Shown: positions 1-8,030, counted from the first letter of the stretch. The stretch: DNA of 64,000 nucleotides from Nocardioides bizhenqiangii (GCF_034661235.1 NZ_CP141059.1:4029501-4093500), one strand, 5' to 3'. Numbers and translations are program-made. Notes: generated from the letters alone by a model not told the origin.

Positions 1-301
1 GGGCGAGGTCGGCCGCCCACACGTCGTCGACGACGGCCCAGCGCGGCAGCCGCGACAGCGCCGGGCTGATCCACCGCCAGCCCTCGCCCGGGTCCCAGCG
101 TGCCCGCCGGACGCGGGGCCCGGTGGTCACCAGGACCCGGCCGCTCCGGGTCTCGACGACGCTCGGGTCGCCCGACTTCTCCGTGGTGATGATCGGGTCG
201 GGGTACCGCGCCGCAGCTGCCTCCGCCGGGACGAGCGCCGGCGCCGCTGTCGCTGCCGCGAGCGCGGCCGCACCGACGGCGAGACGGAGGCGGCGCAGCA
301 C
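1..301 (-). CDS. Secreted GH43-like glycosidase, N-terminal part
   Basis: The gene enters from outside the window and only about 100 N-terminal residues are visible. The GTG at 301 starts a basic, Ala-rich signal peptide (VLRRLRLAVGAAALAAAT...PAEAAA). The mature part contains GDPSVVETRSGRVLVTTG and, further on, DDVWAADL, which resemble the first blade of family-43 glycosidases (a DPS motif carrying the catalytic base and a WAPD-like motif). No ATG lies upstream in frame, so GTG was chosen. Export is clear. The GH43 assignment is inferred from two short motifs because the catalytic core lies off the window; another five-bladed secreted hydrolase is possible. Confidence 0.5.
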   Translation of the reverse strand, partial: MLRRLRLAVGAAALAAATAAPALVPAEAAAARYPDPIITTEKSGDPSVVETRSGRVLVTTGPRVRRARWDPGEGWRWISPALSRLPRWAVVDDVWAADLA

Positions 302-323
302 CTGCCGGACACTAGTGGCGGAC

Positions 324-938
324 TCAGTGCCCCGGGGCCGAAACGGCTAGGGAGAGTGCGATCGCCAGCATCGTGAGCCCGATGAGGACGTCGAGCACCT
401 GCCACGCGCGCGGCGTCGACAGCAGGCGCTGACCCGCGCCGGCGCCGTAGCCGAGACCGGTGAACCACAGCACGCTCCCGACGGCCGCGCCGGCCGCGAA
501 CCACCACCGGTCGCCGGAGCCGTGCTGGTTGGCGATCGACCCCACCAGCAGAACGGTGTCGAGGTAGACGTGCGGGTTGAGGTAGGTGAGGGCGAGGGCA
601 CGCCCGACCGCGGCCTTCCGGGAGGGAGCGCCGGCTCGGGCGGCTTCCAGGGTTGCGGGTCGGCGGGCGCGGAGGAGCGAGACGACGCCGTACGTCGCCA
701 GGAACGCGACACCCAGCCACCGCACCAGGTCGAGCACCCAGCCCGCGTGCGTCACGATCGCGCCGATGCCGCTGACACCGGCGACGATGAGGAACGCGTC
801 CGACAGCGCGCAGACCGCCACGACCGGTCCCACGTGCTCGCGGGCGAGTCCCTGGCGCAGCACGAACGCGTTCTGTGCCCCGATCGCGATGATCAGGGAC
901 AGACCGGTGAGCAGGCCGGCGACGGCAGCAGTGGACAC
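324..938 (-). CDS. argO: LysE/ArgO family amino-acid exporter
   Basis: A 204-residue membrane protein with about six hydrophobic segments, the usual length for the LysE superfamily. The N-terminal GLSLIIAIGAQNAFVLRQGL and the mid-protein LTYLNPHVYLDTV are hallmark motifs of ArgO/LysE exporters of arginine, lysine and related basic amino acids. The start is GTG at 938. It is transcribed divergently from a LysR regulator beginning at 1008, the classical argO-argP or lysE-lysG arrangement, so expression is probably induced when the cytoplasmic basic amino acid binds that regulator. The exact substrate cannot be read from the sequence. Confidence 0.9.
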   Translation of the reverse strand: MSTAAVAGLLTGLSLIIAIGAQNAFVLRQGLAREHVGPVVAVCALSDAFLIVAGVSGIGAIVTHAGWVLDLVRWLGVAFLATYGVVSLLRARRPATLEAARAGAPSRKAAVGRALALTYLNPHVYLDTVLLVGSIANQHGSGDRWWFAAGAAVGSVLWFTGLGYGAGAGQRLLSTPRAWQVLDVLIGLTMLAIALSLAVSAPGH

Positions 939-1007
939 ACGAGGACCGTAGGGTCGGCGGCTGGTTCAGGCCAGCGAATGTTTTTGAGGATGCATTAGCG
1001 TTGCTTC
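939..1007. promoter_or_regulatory. Divergent argO/argP promoter region
   Basis: The 69-bp gap between the two start codons must hold both promoters and the LysR binding site. An interrupted palindrome AATG-N12-CATT lies at 977-996, close to the T-N11-A architecture of LysR operators, inside an AT-richer patch (TGTTTTTGAGG). The operator role is inferred from position and symmetry. Confidence 0.5.
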
Positions 1008-1886
1008 ATGGCCCCGCAACCCGCCCAGCTCGAGGCGCTCGTCGCGATCGCCGACCACGGCTCCTTCGAGGCGGCGGCCCGGGCCTTGCACGTGACCGCG
1101 AGCGCGATCAGCCAGCGGATCCGCGCGCTCGAGACGACGGCGGGACAGGTGCTCGTCAGCCGGACGACGCCCTGCCGGCCGACCGAGGCCGGGTCGGCGT
1201 ACGTCCGGCTCGGCCGGCAGACCCGCCTGCTCTACGCCGAAGCCCGGCTCGAGGTCGACGACGCCGACCACGTCGTGAGCCTGCCCGTCGCGGTCAACGC
1301 GGACTCGCTGGCGACCTGGTTCCGTGACGTCCTGTCCGCAGCCGCCGGCTGGGACGGGGTCGCGCTGAAGGTCCGGGTCGAGGACCAGGCCTACTCCGCA
1401 GGCCTGTTGCGCAGCGGCGACGCGCTCGCCGCAGTCACCAGCGACCCAACCCCGGTCCAGGGCTGTGCGGTCGAGCCGCTCGGCATCCTGAGGTACGGCG
1501 CCGCCGCGACCCCCGGCTTCGTCGAGCGCTGGCGTCGCGGGCGGAGCATGGACTGGGAGCGGATGCCGGTCGTGGTGTTCAACGAGAAGGACGCACTGCA
1601 GCACGACGTGCTGGCCGCGCGCGGCGTCACCCCGCGGACCGTCCACCAGGTGCCAACGTCGACCGACTTCCACGAGGCCATCCGCCGCGGGCTCGGGTGG
1701 TGCCTGCTGCCCGAGCCCCAGCTGCTGCCCGACCTCGAGGCCGGGGTCCTGGTGCGGCTGCCCGGCCGCGACCACGTCGACGTACCCCTGTTCTGGCAGC
1801 GGTGGCGCCTCGACTCCCCCGCCCTCCTGCAGCTCACCAACGCCGTCCACCACGCCGCTCGGGCCCACCTCCGCCGACCCGGCTGA
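1008..1886 (+). CDS. argP: LysR regulator, ArgP/LysG type
   Basis: A 292-residue LysR-type transcriptional regulator. The winged helix-turn-helix occupies about residues 3-62 (LEALVAIADHGSFEAAARAL, then TASAISQRIRALE), followed by the periplasmic-binding-like effector domain. Length and N-terminus match the ArgP/LysG/IciA group, which activates the divergent basic-amino-acid exporter when bound to arginine or lysine. The neighbour at 324-938 is exactly such an exporter. The stop codon (1884-1886) lies in the first copy of a 21-bp tandem repeat that continues downstream. Confidence 0.9.
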   Translation: MAPQPAQLEALVAIADHGSFEAAARALHVTASAISQRIRALETTAGQVLVSRTTPCRPTEAGSAYVRLGRQTRLLYAEARLEVDDADHVVSLPVAVNADSLATWFRDVLSAAAGWDGVALKVRVEDQAYSAGLLRSGDALAAVTSDPTPVQGCAVEPLGILRYGAAATPGFVERWRRGRSMDWERMPVVVFNEKDALQHDVLAARGVTPRTVHQVPTSTDFHEAIRRGLGWCLLPEPQLLPDLEAGVLVRLPGRDHVDVPLFWQRWRLDSPALLQLTNAVHHAARAHLRRPG

Positions 1887-1959
1887 TCTGAACCCCGACC
1901 CGGCTGATCTGAACCCCGATCCGGCTGATCTGAACGCCGACCCGTCGCAAAACGACGCC
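1876..1959. repeat. Four 21-bp tandem repeats after argP
   Basis: Units start at 1876, 1897, 1918 and 1939. The first two are identical (GACCCGGCTGATCTGAACCC plus C), the third differs at two positions, and the fourth is degenerate (GACCCGTCGCAAAACGACGC). The first unit carries the argP stop codon. The series runs directly into the inverted repeat at 1957-1990, whose left arm looks like a fifth, diverged unit. Confidence 0.9.
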
Positions 1960-1990
1960 GACCCGTCGCGTTCAAACGCGACGGGTCGGC
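1957..1990. terminator. Bidirectional terminator between argP and fadE5
   Basis: Perfect 16-bp inverted repeat: left arm GCCGACCCGTCGCGTT at 1957-1972, right arm 1975-1990, with a two-base centre. It lies between convergent genes, 71 bp after the argP stop and 11 bp before the fadE5 stop, so it can end transcription from both sides. There is no U-tract, as is common in actinobacteria. Confidence 0.75.
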
Positions 1991-2000
1991 GGAATTCGGA

Positions 2001-3872
2001 TCAGAAGGCCGCTTCGTCGAGGTCCATGATCGCGAGGTCGGTGGCCTGGGCGATCGCGAGCTCGGCGCTGATCTTCGGCAGCACCTCGGCGGCGAAGAAC
2101 TGCGCCGCCGCGACCTTGCCCTCGTAGAAGGCCTTGTCGCTGCCCGCGTCGCCGGCGAGCGCCGTGAGCGCCACCTCGGCGCTGCGCAGCAGCAGCCAGG
2201 CGACGACGACGTCGCCGAGGGTCATCAGCAGCCGGCTGGTGTTGAGGCCGACCTTGTAGATGTTGCGCAGGTCGCCACCACTGTTGACGTCGGCACTCAT
2301 CAGGTCGTTGACCAGCTGGCCGACCAGCGTGTTGGCCTCTTCGAGGGCCTTGGCCAGCAGCGCGCGCTCGTTCTTGAGCTGCGGGTTGCCTGACTCGTCC
2401 TCGACGAAGCCCTTGATCTCGGCCGCGAGGGCGCCCAGCGCCTGGCCGCCGTCCTTGACGATCTTGCGGAAGAAGAAGTCCATGCCCTGGATCGCCGTGG
2501 TGCCCTCGTAGAGGGTGTCGATCTTGGCGTCACGCACGTACTGCTCGATCGGGTACTCCTGGAGGAAGCCCGAGCCACCCAGGGTCTGCAGCGACTCGGT
2601 GCCGAGCAGCGTCCACGAGCGCTCGGAGCCGTAGCCCTTCACGATCGGGAGCAGGAGGTCGTTGAGCGCAGCGGCCAGCTTGTACTCGTCGCTGCCCTTC
2701 TCGGCCAGCTGGACGCGGTCCTGGACGGTGGCGGTGTAGAGCACGAGCGAGCGCATGCCCTCGGCGTACGACTTCTGGGTCATCAGCGAACGACGGACGT
2801 CGGGGTGATGCGTGATCGTCACCTTCGGGGCGGTCTTGTCGGACGCCTGGGTGAGGTCGGGGCCCTGGACCCGCTCCTTGGCGTACTCCAGCGCGTTGAG
2901 GTAGCCGGTCGACAGCGTCGAGATGGCCTTGGTGCCGACCATCATCCGGGCGTTCTCGATGACGTCGAACATCTGGGCGATGCCGTCGTGCACCTCGCCG
3001 AGCAGCCAGCCCTTCGCGGGCTCGCCGCCGCCGATCTGCGGGTCACCGAAGGTGAGCTCGCAGGTGTTGGAGACCTTGATGCCCATCTTGTGCTCGACGT
3101 TGGTGACGTAGGCGCCGTTGCGCTCGCCGGTCGGCTCACCGGTCTCGAGGTCGAAGTGGTACTTCGGCACCAGGAACAGCGACAGGCCCTTCGTGCCCGG
3201 TCCGCCGATGCCGTCGATGCCCTCGGGGCGCGCCAGCACCAGGTGCATGATGTTCTCCTGCAGCTGCGACTCGGCGCTGGTGATGAAGCGCTTGACGCCG
3301 GTGATGTTCCAGGTTCCGTCGTCGTTAAGCGTCGCCTTGGCCCGGCCGGCGCCGACGTCGGAGCCGGCGTCGGGCTCGGTGAGCACCATGGTCGCGCCCC
3401 ACTGGCGCTCGACCATGAACTCGGCGATCTTCTTGTCGCGCTCGGTGCCGTTCTCGTAGACGACCTTGCTGAAGAACGGGCCGGCGCCATACATCCAGAC
3501 CGGGGTGTTGGCGCCGAGGATCAGCTCCGCGGTCGCCCAGACCAGTGACGACGGCGCCACGGTGCCGCCGATCTCGGCGGGGATGCCGAGGCTCCAGAAG
3601 CCGGCCTCCATCCACGCGTCGTAGCTCTTCTTGAACGACTCGGGCACCGGCGCGGTGTTGGTCTTCGGGTCGAACACCGGCGGGTTGCGGTCGCCGTCCT
3701 CGAAGGAGGCGGCGAGGTCCTCGCGGCTGATCCGGTCGACCTCGGCCAGGATCTCCTTGGCGGTGTCGACGTCCATCTCCTCGAACGGCCCGGCGCCCAG
3801 GATGTCCTGGCGCCCGAGGAGCTCGAACAGGTTGAAGTGGATGTCGCGCAGGTTGCTCTTGTAGTGGCTCAC
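2001..3872 (-). CDS. fadE5: Acyl-CoA dehydrogenase, FadE5 type
   Basis: FAD-dependent acyl-CoA dehydrogenase of beta-oxidation, 623 residues, the long actinobacterial form with an extra C-terminal helical domain. The start is the GTG at 3872 giving [19 protein letters not shown], the conserved FadE5 N-terminus; the frame stays open to 4139 but that extension looks like promoter sequence. Visible motifs are [17 protein letters not shown] (substrate/FAD loop), GVKRFITS, and [11 protein letters not shown] with the catalytic glutamate. The C-terminus MDLDEAAF matches mycobacterial FadE5. Electrons would go to ETF and then to a quinone reductase such as the EtfD-like protein at 30924-33992. An Rrf2 regulator is divergent. 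Confidence 0.93.
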   Translation of the reverse strand: MSHYKSNLRDIHFNLFELLGRQDILGAGPFEEMDVDTAKEILAEVDRISREDLAASFEDGDRNPPVFDPKTNTAPVPESFKKSYDAWMEAGFWSLGIPAEIGGTVAPSSLVWATAELILGANTPVWMYGAGPFFSKVVYENGTERDKKIAEFMVERQWGATMVLTEPDAGSDVGAGRAKATLNDDGTWNITGVKRFITSAESQLQENIMHLVLARPEGIDGIGGPGTKGLSLFLVPKYHFDLETGEPTGERNGAYVTNVEHKMGIKVSNTCELTFGDPQIGGGEPAKGWLLGEVHDGIAQMFDVIENARMMVGTKAISTLSTGYLNALEYAKERVQGPDLTQASDKTAPKVTITHHPDVRRSLMTQKSYAEGMRSLVLYTATVQDRVQLAEKGSDEYKLAAALNDLLLPIVKGYGSERSWTLLGTESLQTLGGSGFLQEYPIEQYVRDAKIDTLYEGTTAIQGMDFFFRKIVKDGGQALGALAAEIKGFVEDESGNPQLKNERALLAKALEEANTLVGQLVNDLMSADVNSGGDLRNIYKVGLNTSRLLMTLGDVVVAWLLLRSAEVALTALAGDAGSDKAFYEGKVAAAQFFAAEVLPKISAELAIAQATDLAIMDLDEAAF

Positions 3873-3925
3873 TGTCCCACCGTTTCTTCGCTGATAACTG
3901 GAGCGGCATGAGCAGCGGATGCTGC

Positions 3926-3937
3926 TACTCACGAGTA
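3926..3937. promoter_or_regulatory. Palindrome upstream of fadE5
   Basis: TACTCACGAGTA is an inverted repeat with 5-bp arms and a 2-bp centre, 54 bp upstream of the fadE5 GTG. An AT-rich TTAATAATACGG patch at about 3940-3951 gives a reverse-strand TATTAT. Size and position suit a TetR-type operator for fadE5, but the regulator is not identified. Confidence 0.5.
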
Positions 3938-3954
3938 ACTTAATAATACGGGGG

Positions 3955-3975
3955 GTGCTTGCACTGGGCAAGCAC
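3955..3975. promoter_or_regulatory. Palindrome upstream of the Rrf2 gene
   Basis: GTGCTTGC-N5-GCAAGCAC is a perfect 8-bp-arm inverted repeat of 21 bp, lying 47 bp before the Rrf2 start and 83 bp before the fadE5 start. Rrf2 proteins often autoregulate through such dyads, so this is the best candidate operator for the Rrf2 protein. Confidence 0.55.
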
Positions 3976-4022
3976 GGGCCCATGTGAAGTGAACCGATCG
4001 ACAAATCTGAGACACTGGACCC

Positions 4023-4481
4023 ATGCGAGTTTCCGCCAAGTCCGACTACGCGCTCCGCGCCCTGATCGAGATGGCGGGACGAGCGGACGGCCGCGCCGTC
4101 AGCGCGGAGGAGCTGGGCCGGCTGCAGGACATCCCGCACGGCTTCCTCCAGGCGATCCTCGCCGACCTGCGCCGGGCCGGCGTCGTCATGTCGCAGCGCG
4201 GCCAGTCAGGCGGCTGGCGGATGGGCCGGCCCGCGGCGGAGGTGTCCGTCGCCGACGTCATCCGCGCGGTCGACGGGCCGCTGGTGTCGGTCTACGGCCT
4301 GCGCCCCGAGGCCGTCAGCTACAACGACTCCGCCGATGTGCTCCAGCACGTCTGGATCGCGGCCCGAAGCTCACTGCGCGAGGTCTTCGAGGAGGTCTCG
4401 ATCCAGCAGCTCGCCGACGCCGAGCTCCCCGCCGCTGTGACCAAGCGCACGGCCGACGAGGACGCCTGGAAGGCGCACTGA
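4023..4481 (+). CDS. Rrf2-family transcriptional regulator
   Basis: A 152-residue Rrf2 winged-helix regulator. The N-terminus [18 protein letters not shown] and the recognition region [22 protein letters not shown]...[13 protein letters not shown] are typical of the family. It contains no cysteine, so it lacks the three-Cys [2Fe-2S] ligand set of IscR and NsrR and probably senses something other than an Fe-S cluster. It is divergent from fadE5 with two palindromes between them, so control of fatty-acid oxidation and of itself is likely. The ATG start is preceded by GAGACACTGGACCC, with little Shine-Dalgarno character. Confidence 0.9.
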   Translation: MRVSAKSDYALRALIEMAGRADGRAVSAEELGRLQDIPHGFLQAILADLRRAGVVMSQRGQSGGWRMGRPAAEVSVADVIRAVDGPLVSVYGLRPEAVSYNDSADVLQHVWIAARSSLREVFEEVSIQQLADAELPAAVTKRTADEDAWKAH

Positions 4482-4582
4482 GTTGAATCGGCCGAGCGTG
4501 TCGCTCGCACCTCGCGCCACGCTGCCGACCCGCGGCTGACGCGATCACGAGTTGCGGCTGCGTGGCGACTCACCGGTCGGCA

Positions 4583-4658
4583 TCGCGAAAGCACGGGCGT
4601 CACTCGGTCCGGTCGCTCCTTCGTCGCTCCCTACCCTCGCTCGCCCGCGTTTTCGCGA
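4583..4658. terminator. Inverted repeat between convergent genes
   Basis: Arms TCGCGAAAGCACGGGCG (4583-4599) and CGCCCGCGTTTTCGCGA (4642-4658) pair at 15 of 17 positions across a 42-bp loop. It lies in the 189-bp gap between the Rrf2 gene and a convergent gene ending at 4671. A bidirectional terminator is the simplest reading. I see no small gene in the gap. Confidence 0.5.
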
Positions 4659-4670
4659 CCGGCCGACAGT

Positions 4671-5348
4671 TCAGGCGACGCTGCTGAGCCGGCGCTTGAG
4701 CTTCTTGCGCTTGCGGTCGCTCTCGTGGCGCCAGCGCTCGAGACTCCGGTTGCGGCGCGCGAGCCGCTCGATCTCGCGGCGCGCCTCGTCGAGCGAGGAG
4801 AGCGGGCGGGCACCGACCGGCTCGGGGACGTCGGCCAGGCCGAGCGACGCCGTACCGAAGCCGGCAACCTTGCCGAAGGCCTTCCAGACCTTCTTCGGAG
4901 ACGGCTCGTCGAGCCTGATCACGTGCAGGCGCTCGGGCTTGCGGACCGCAGCGCCCCAACGGGCGGCGATGTCGTCGATGTCGTCGTCGGGACTCGCCGT
5001 GAGCACGACGTGCACCTGCATCCCGGCCAGCGTGTCGAGCAGCAGGTCGATCTCGGGCCGGGATGCGGTCGCGACGAGGGGCAGGCTGACGGCGACCGTC
5101 TGCTTGCCCATCCAGGCCCGGCGGCACACGTCGGCCCACTGACCCTCGACCTCCTTGCGGGCGAAGCCCCAGGCCTTGTGCTCGCGGAGGACGTCGACCG
5201 CGGACAGGAAGGTCTCCTCCGCCGACCGCGCGGGGACGTCGATGCCGAGCTCGAACAGGGCATCGCGATGGTGGACGAGGGCAACCTCGATGATGTCTCC
5301 GGCACCGGGCATCCCGACGTGCAGGAAGACCTTGCGCTTCTTCGCCAT
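4671..5348 (-). CDS. Degenerate sulfotransferase-fold protein
   Basis: About 225 residues. The start MAKKRKVFLHVGMPGAGD (ATG at 5348) resembles sulfotransferase N-termini of the form FLHIGLPKTGTT, where KTGT binds the 3'-phosphate of PAPS; here that loop reads MPGAGD and lacks the Lys and Thr. The following HRDALFELGIDVPARSAEETF pattern also resembles the family. The C-terminus is a basic coiled-coil-like stretch rich in Arg and Lys (DEARREIERLARRNRSLERW...). I infer a non-catalytic descendant; the function is unknown. An alternative ATG lies at 5366. It is divergent from the SnoaL-like gene. Confidence 0.6.
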   Translation of the reverse strand: MAKKRKVFLHVGMPGAGDIIEVALVHHRDALFELGIDVPARSAEETFLSAVDVLREHKAWGFARKEVEGQWADVCRRAWMGKQTVAVSLPLVATASRPEIDLLLDTLAGMQVHVVLTASPDDDIDDIAARWGAAVRKPERLHVIRLDEPSPKKVWKAFGKVAGFGTASLGLADVPEPVGARPLSSLDEARREIERLARRNRSLERWRHESDRKRKKLKRRLSSVA

Positions 5349-5441
5349 GGGGCCACCGTCCGTCACCGACCTGACCGTCGCCTGAACGACGCCCGAACCG
5401 GGCGTGAGCGCCAGTGGAAGTCACCGCGTGACGGTCGCCAC

Positions 5442-5455
5442 TAGAACGTGTTCCA
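5442..5455. promoter_or_regulatory. KstR-type operator
   Basis: TAGAACGTGTTCCA fits the published KstR consensus TnnAACnnGTTnnA at every fixed position. It lies 22 bp upstream of the SnoaL-like start codon, where it would cover the -35 region of a promoter whose -10 is TAAGAT at 5466-5471. That -10 is 6 bp from the ATG, so the transcript is probably leaderless. Confidence 0.7.
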
Positions 5456-5477
5456 GTTTCGGTCGTAAGATCGCGAC

Positions 5478-5930
5478 ATGATCACCTCCGACGCCGTCGC
5501 GTGGAACGCCCCCAACGACCCGCACCCGGCCCGTGCTGCCTCGCAGCGGTCCTACTCGGCCGTCGCCAAGGGCGACCTCGAGGAGTGGCTGACCGTCTAC
5601 GCCGAGGACTGCGTGCTCGAGGACCCGGTCGGCAGGTCCATGTTCGATCCCGAGGGCACGGGCCACCACGGCCATGCCGGCATCTCGGCGTTCTGGGAGA
5701 AGGCGATCTCGCCCATCGCGAGGTTCGAATTCGACATCTACGACTCGTTCGCGAACCCCGAGAGCAACACCTGCGCCAACATCGGCCGCATCAAGACGTC
5801 GTTCCCCGACGGCAGCCACACCACGACCGACCTGATCATGGTGTACGTCGTCGACGACGACGGCCGGGTGAAGTCGATGAAGGCGTTCTGGGAGCCGGAA
5901 CGGACGATGGCGAGCTTCACGAAGGCCTGA
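5478..5930 (+). CDS. SnoaL/NTF2-like protein, KstR-box controlled
   Basis: A 150-residue cone-shaped alpha+beta protein of the SnoaL/ketosteroid-isomerase superfamily. Typical features are an N-terminal helix (ARAASQRSYSAVAKGDLEEWLTVYAEDCVLEDP) and a long curved beta sheet (TCANIGRIKTSFPDG...TTDLIMVYVVDDDGRV...MKAFWEPERTM). Family members isomerise or hydrate steroids and polyketides, or only bind hydrophobic ligands. The KstR-type box just upstream suggests induction during sterol catabolism, consistent with a steroid or side-chain intermediate as ligand. Catalytic activity cannot be deduced because key residues vary widely in this fold. Confidence 0.8.
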   Translation: MITSDAVAWNAPNDPHPARAASQRSYSAVAKGDLEEWLTVYAEDCVLEDPVGRSMFDPEGTGHHGHAGISAFWEKAISPIARFEFDIYDSFANPESNTCANIGRIKTSFPDGSHTTTDLIMVYVVDDDGRVKSMKAFWEPERTMASFTKA

Positions 5931-6002
5931 CCGCGCTCTGCACAACCGCGCGGCCCAACCGCTCGGGTGTAACGCTCTGAGGGTGATCGGCGAAGAACGG
6001 TT

Positions 6003-6605
6003 GTGAACCAGATCAGAGACGACGAGGTCCCGTCCATCGGTAGAGACCCGGACCTCCTCGAGGTCTTCTACCGGGAGCACAGCGCGACCGTGAAGGCGTT
6101 CTTCGTCCGTCGGGTCGACGATCCGCACCAGGTCGCCGACCTGATCGCGGACACCTTCCTCGCGGCGATGACGGGCGCGTCGGGCTACCGGCCCGACCGG
6201 GGCCGCCCGGTCGCGTGGCTGCTGGGCATCGCCCGCAACACGATGGCGGAGGCGTCACGGCGCCAGGCACGACGGTGGCGGGCCGAGAGCCGGATCGAGG
6301 GCCGCCGGCTGCTCGACGAGGACGCGGCCGCCCGGATCGAGGAGCGGATCGCGGCCGAGGCGCACTCCAGAGCCCTGTACGCCGGCCTGGCGAAGCTGCC
6401 CGGTCGGGACCGAGCGCTCATGGAGCTGGTCGCTGTCGACGGGATGCCCGTCACGGAAGCCGCTGCGCAGCTGGGGATGAAGCCGGGGACCGCGCGGGTC
6501 CGGCTCCATCGCAGCCGGGCCCGGCTCCAGCAGCACCTCGACCATCATTCTCTGAGAGACAGCGTGGAGGGCGCGGCTGCTGCCGTCCTCGCGCAGGAGG
6601 CATGA
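6003..6605 (+). CDS. ECF RNA polymerase sigma factor
   Basis: A 200-residue sigma-70-family ECF factor. Region 2 (FYREHSATVKAFFVRRVDD...VADLIADTFLAAM...GYRPDRGRPVAWLLGIARNTM) and region 4 (LAKLPGRDRALMELVAVDGM...AAQLGMKPGTARVRLHRSRARL) are both present, joined by a short linker. The start is the GTG at 6003. The stop overlaps the ATG of the next gene (ATGA, 6602-6605), so the membrane protein that follows is translationally coupled and probably controls this sigma factor. Confidence 0.92.
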   Translation: MNQIRDDEVPSIGRDPDLLEVFYREHSATVKAFFVRRVDDPHQVADLIADTFLAAMTGASGYRPDRGRPVAWLLGIARNTMAEASRRQARRWRAESRIEGRRLLDEDAAARIEERIAAEAHSRALYAGLAKLPGRDRALMELVAVDGMPVTEAAAQLGMKPGTARVRLHRSRARLQQHLDHHSLRDSVEGAAAAVLAQEA

Positions 6606-7291
6606 CCATGACCGATACCGACTTCGACTCCTTCGACAGGGCACTGCTCACCGAGCTCCGGGAGGTCGCCGCCGAGGGCGCGCCCACCCGGGTACGCCGT
6701 ACCCGCAAGCGCTGGGCGTTCGCGGCGAGTGGCCTCGCCGCCGCAGCGGTCACCACGATCGGTGTCACCAGCCTCGGCTCGTCGGCCGCCTACGCGGTCG
6801 AGGAGACGGGAAGCGGCGCCATCGTCATCACCATCCGCGAGCTCGACGACGCCGACGGTCTCGAGGAGGCGCTCGCCGACCACGGCATCGCGGCCGACGT
6901 GGACTACCAGTCCGACGGCTTCGGCTCCGGCCCAGAGGACGGGCAGGACATTCCGGACGGGGCCGATGTCGAGGGCCATGCGGTCGAGGGCGAGGCGGAC
7001 GTCGAGAAGGTCGAGGAGGGCGCCGAGGTCGATCAGGCGGTGCCTGGTGAGCCGCCGGCCAACGACCCGTGCGGCGGCTTCGACAACATGCCGTTCACGA
7101 CCGAGCTGAGTGACGACGACTACGTCATCACGATCCCGGCCGACTCGGTGCTGAAGGAGAGCGACACCGTCCTGCGGATCACGACGTCCGGCGACGTCGA
7201 CGACCAGGCAGCCGCGCTCGACGTGGCCTACTCCGTCGGCGACGTGGACTGTGGTTTCGGAACCGCCTCGGTCGGGACGCCGCCCAACTGA
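6602..7291 (+). CDS. Single-pass membrane partner of the ECF sigma factor
   Basis: A 229-residue protein with a short cytoplasmic N-terminus (about 38 residues), one transmembrane segment (WAFAASGLAAAAVTTIGVTS) and an acidic extracytoplasmic region ending in a domain with two cysteines (NDPCGGF...GDVDCGF). The zinc-finger signature HxxxCxxC of many anti-sigma factors is absent. Translational coupling to the ECF gene (4-bp overlap) suggests an anti-sigma or signal-sensing role, but no sigma-binding motif is recognisable. The ATG at 6602 was chosen because it gives the coupled arrangement. Confidence 0.75.
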   Translation: MTMTDTDFDSFDRALLTELREVAAEGAPTRVRRTRKRWAFAASGLAAAAVTTIGVTSLGSSAAYAVEETGSGAIVITIRELDDADGLEEALADHGIAADVDYQSDGFGSGPEDGQDIPDGADVEGHAVEGEADVEKVEEGAEVDQAVPGEPPANDPCGGFDNMPFTTELSDDDYVITIPADSVLKESDTVLRITTSGDVDDQAAALDVAYSVGDVDCGFGTASVGTPPN

Positions 7292-7316
7292 TCCACAGGC
7301 AAGCTCCGCCACCGCG

Positions 7317-7357
7317 ACGCCGTACGTCCCGCACCTTCAGGCGCGGACGTACGGCGT
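7317..7357. terminator. Convergent-gene terminator hairpin
   Basis: Arms ACGCCGTACGTCC (7317-7329) and GGACGTACGGCGT (7345-7357) form a perfect 13-bp stem with a 15-nt loop, 25 bp after the membrane-protein stop and 13 bp before the DUF2461 stop. It probably works in both directions. Confidence 0.8.
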
Positions 7358-7370
7358 TGTGGACTCGTTC

Positions 7371-8000
7371 TCAGTCGAGCTGCTCGGACATCCAGCTCAC
7401 CAGCGGCCGCAGCTTGCGCCAGTCCTGGCGCACCCGGTCCAGCAGCTCGGCGGTGTGGACGAACGGCTCGAAGCCGTACTTCTTCGAGCCGAGCAGCGAC
7501 TTGTGGCGCAGCAGCTCGATCCGCGGGTGGTGCTTGTCGTAGCCGCGCGGTGCCGTCTTCAGCTGGTCGCCCCCGATATCGAACCCACCTCGCCCGAGGT
7601 CACGCAGGATCCGCTCGAGCCGCTTGCCGGACTCCTCCTCGGCCATGCCCTCACGGATCAACGCCAGCTCCGGACCCGACGCGTGATAGGTGCCACCGCC
7701 GACCCGTACGCCTGCAGCCGAGACCTCCACGTAGTACCCGGTCGAGGGCGCGACTCCGACGAAGGCTCCCTGGTGGGTCTTGTACGGCGTCTTGTCCTTC
7801 GCGAAGCGCACGTCGCGGTACGGGCGGAACACCTTCGCGTCACCGAACTCCTGCGCCAGGGCGTCGGTCAGCGCGACCATCGGCGCCCGCACCTGCTCGT
7901 CGTAGACGCCCCGGTGGGCGTCCCAGAACGACTTGGTGTTGTCGACCTCGAGGTCGTCGTAGAAGTCGAGCGAGGCGACGGGGAAACCGGAGAACTCCAC
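7371..8000 (-). CDS. DUF2461 (TIGR02453) protein
   Basis: A 209-residue member of the DUF2461 family, with the characteristic opening FYDDLEVDNTKSFWDAHR and central motifs RPYRDVRFAKDKTPYKTH and GYYVEVSAAGVRVGGGTYH. The length matches the family. The biochemical function is unknown; such proteins are widespread single-copy soluble proteins. It is flanked downstream (convergently) by a terminator and upstream by a long repeat field, so it appears to be monocistronic. Confidence 0.9.
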   Translation of the reverse strand: MEFSGFPVASLDFYDDLEVDNTKSFWDAHRGVYDEQVRAPMVALTDALAQEFGDAKVFRPYRDVRFAKDKTPYKTHQGAFVGVAPSTGYYVEVSAAGVRVGGGTYHASGPELALIREGMAEEESGKRLERILRDLGRGGFDIGGDQLKTAPRGYDKHHPRIELLRHKSLLGSKKYGFEPFVHTAELLDRVRQDWRKLRPLVSWMSEQLD

Positions 8001-8030
8001 GCCCCGCAGGCTAGTTGGCGAGGTCGAGGG

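Noticed and set aside
3873..4139. N-terminal extension of fadE5 to 4139
   Set aside because: The extension covers the two palindromes and the divergent promoter; the conserved VSHYKSN start at 3872 matches FadE5 family N-termini.
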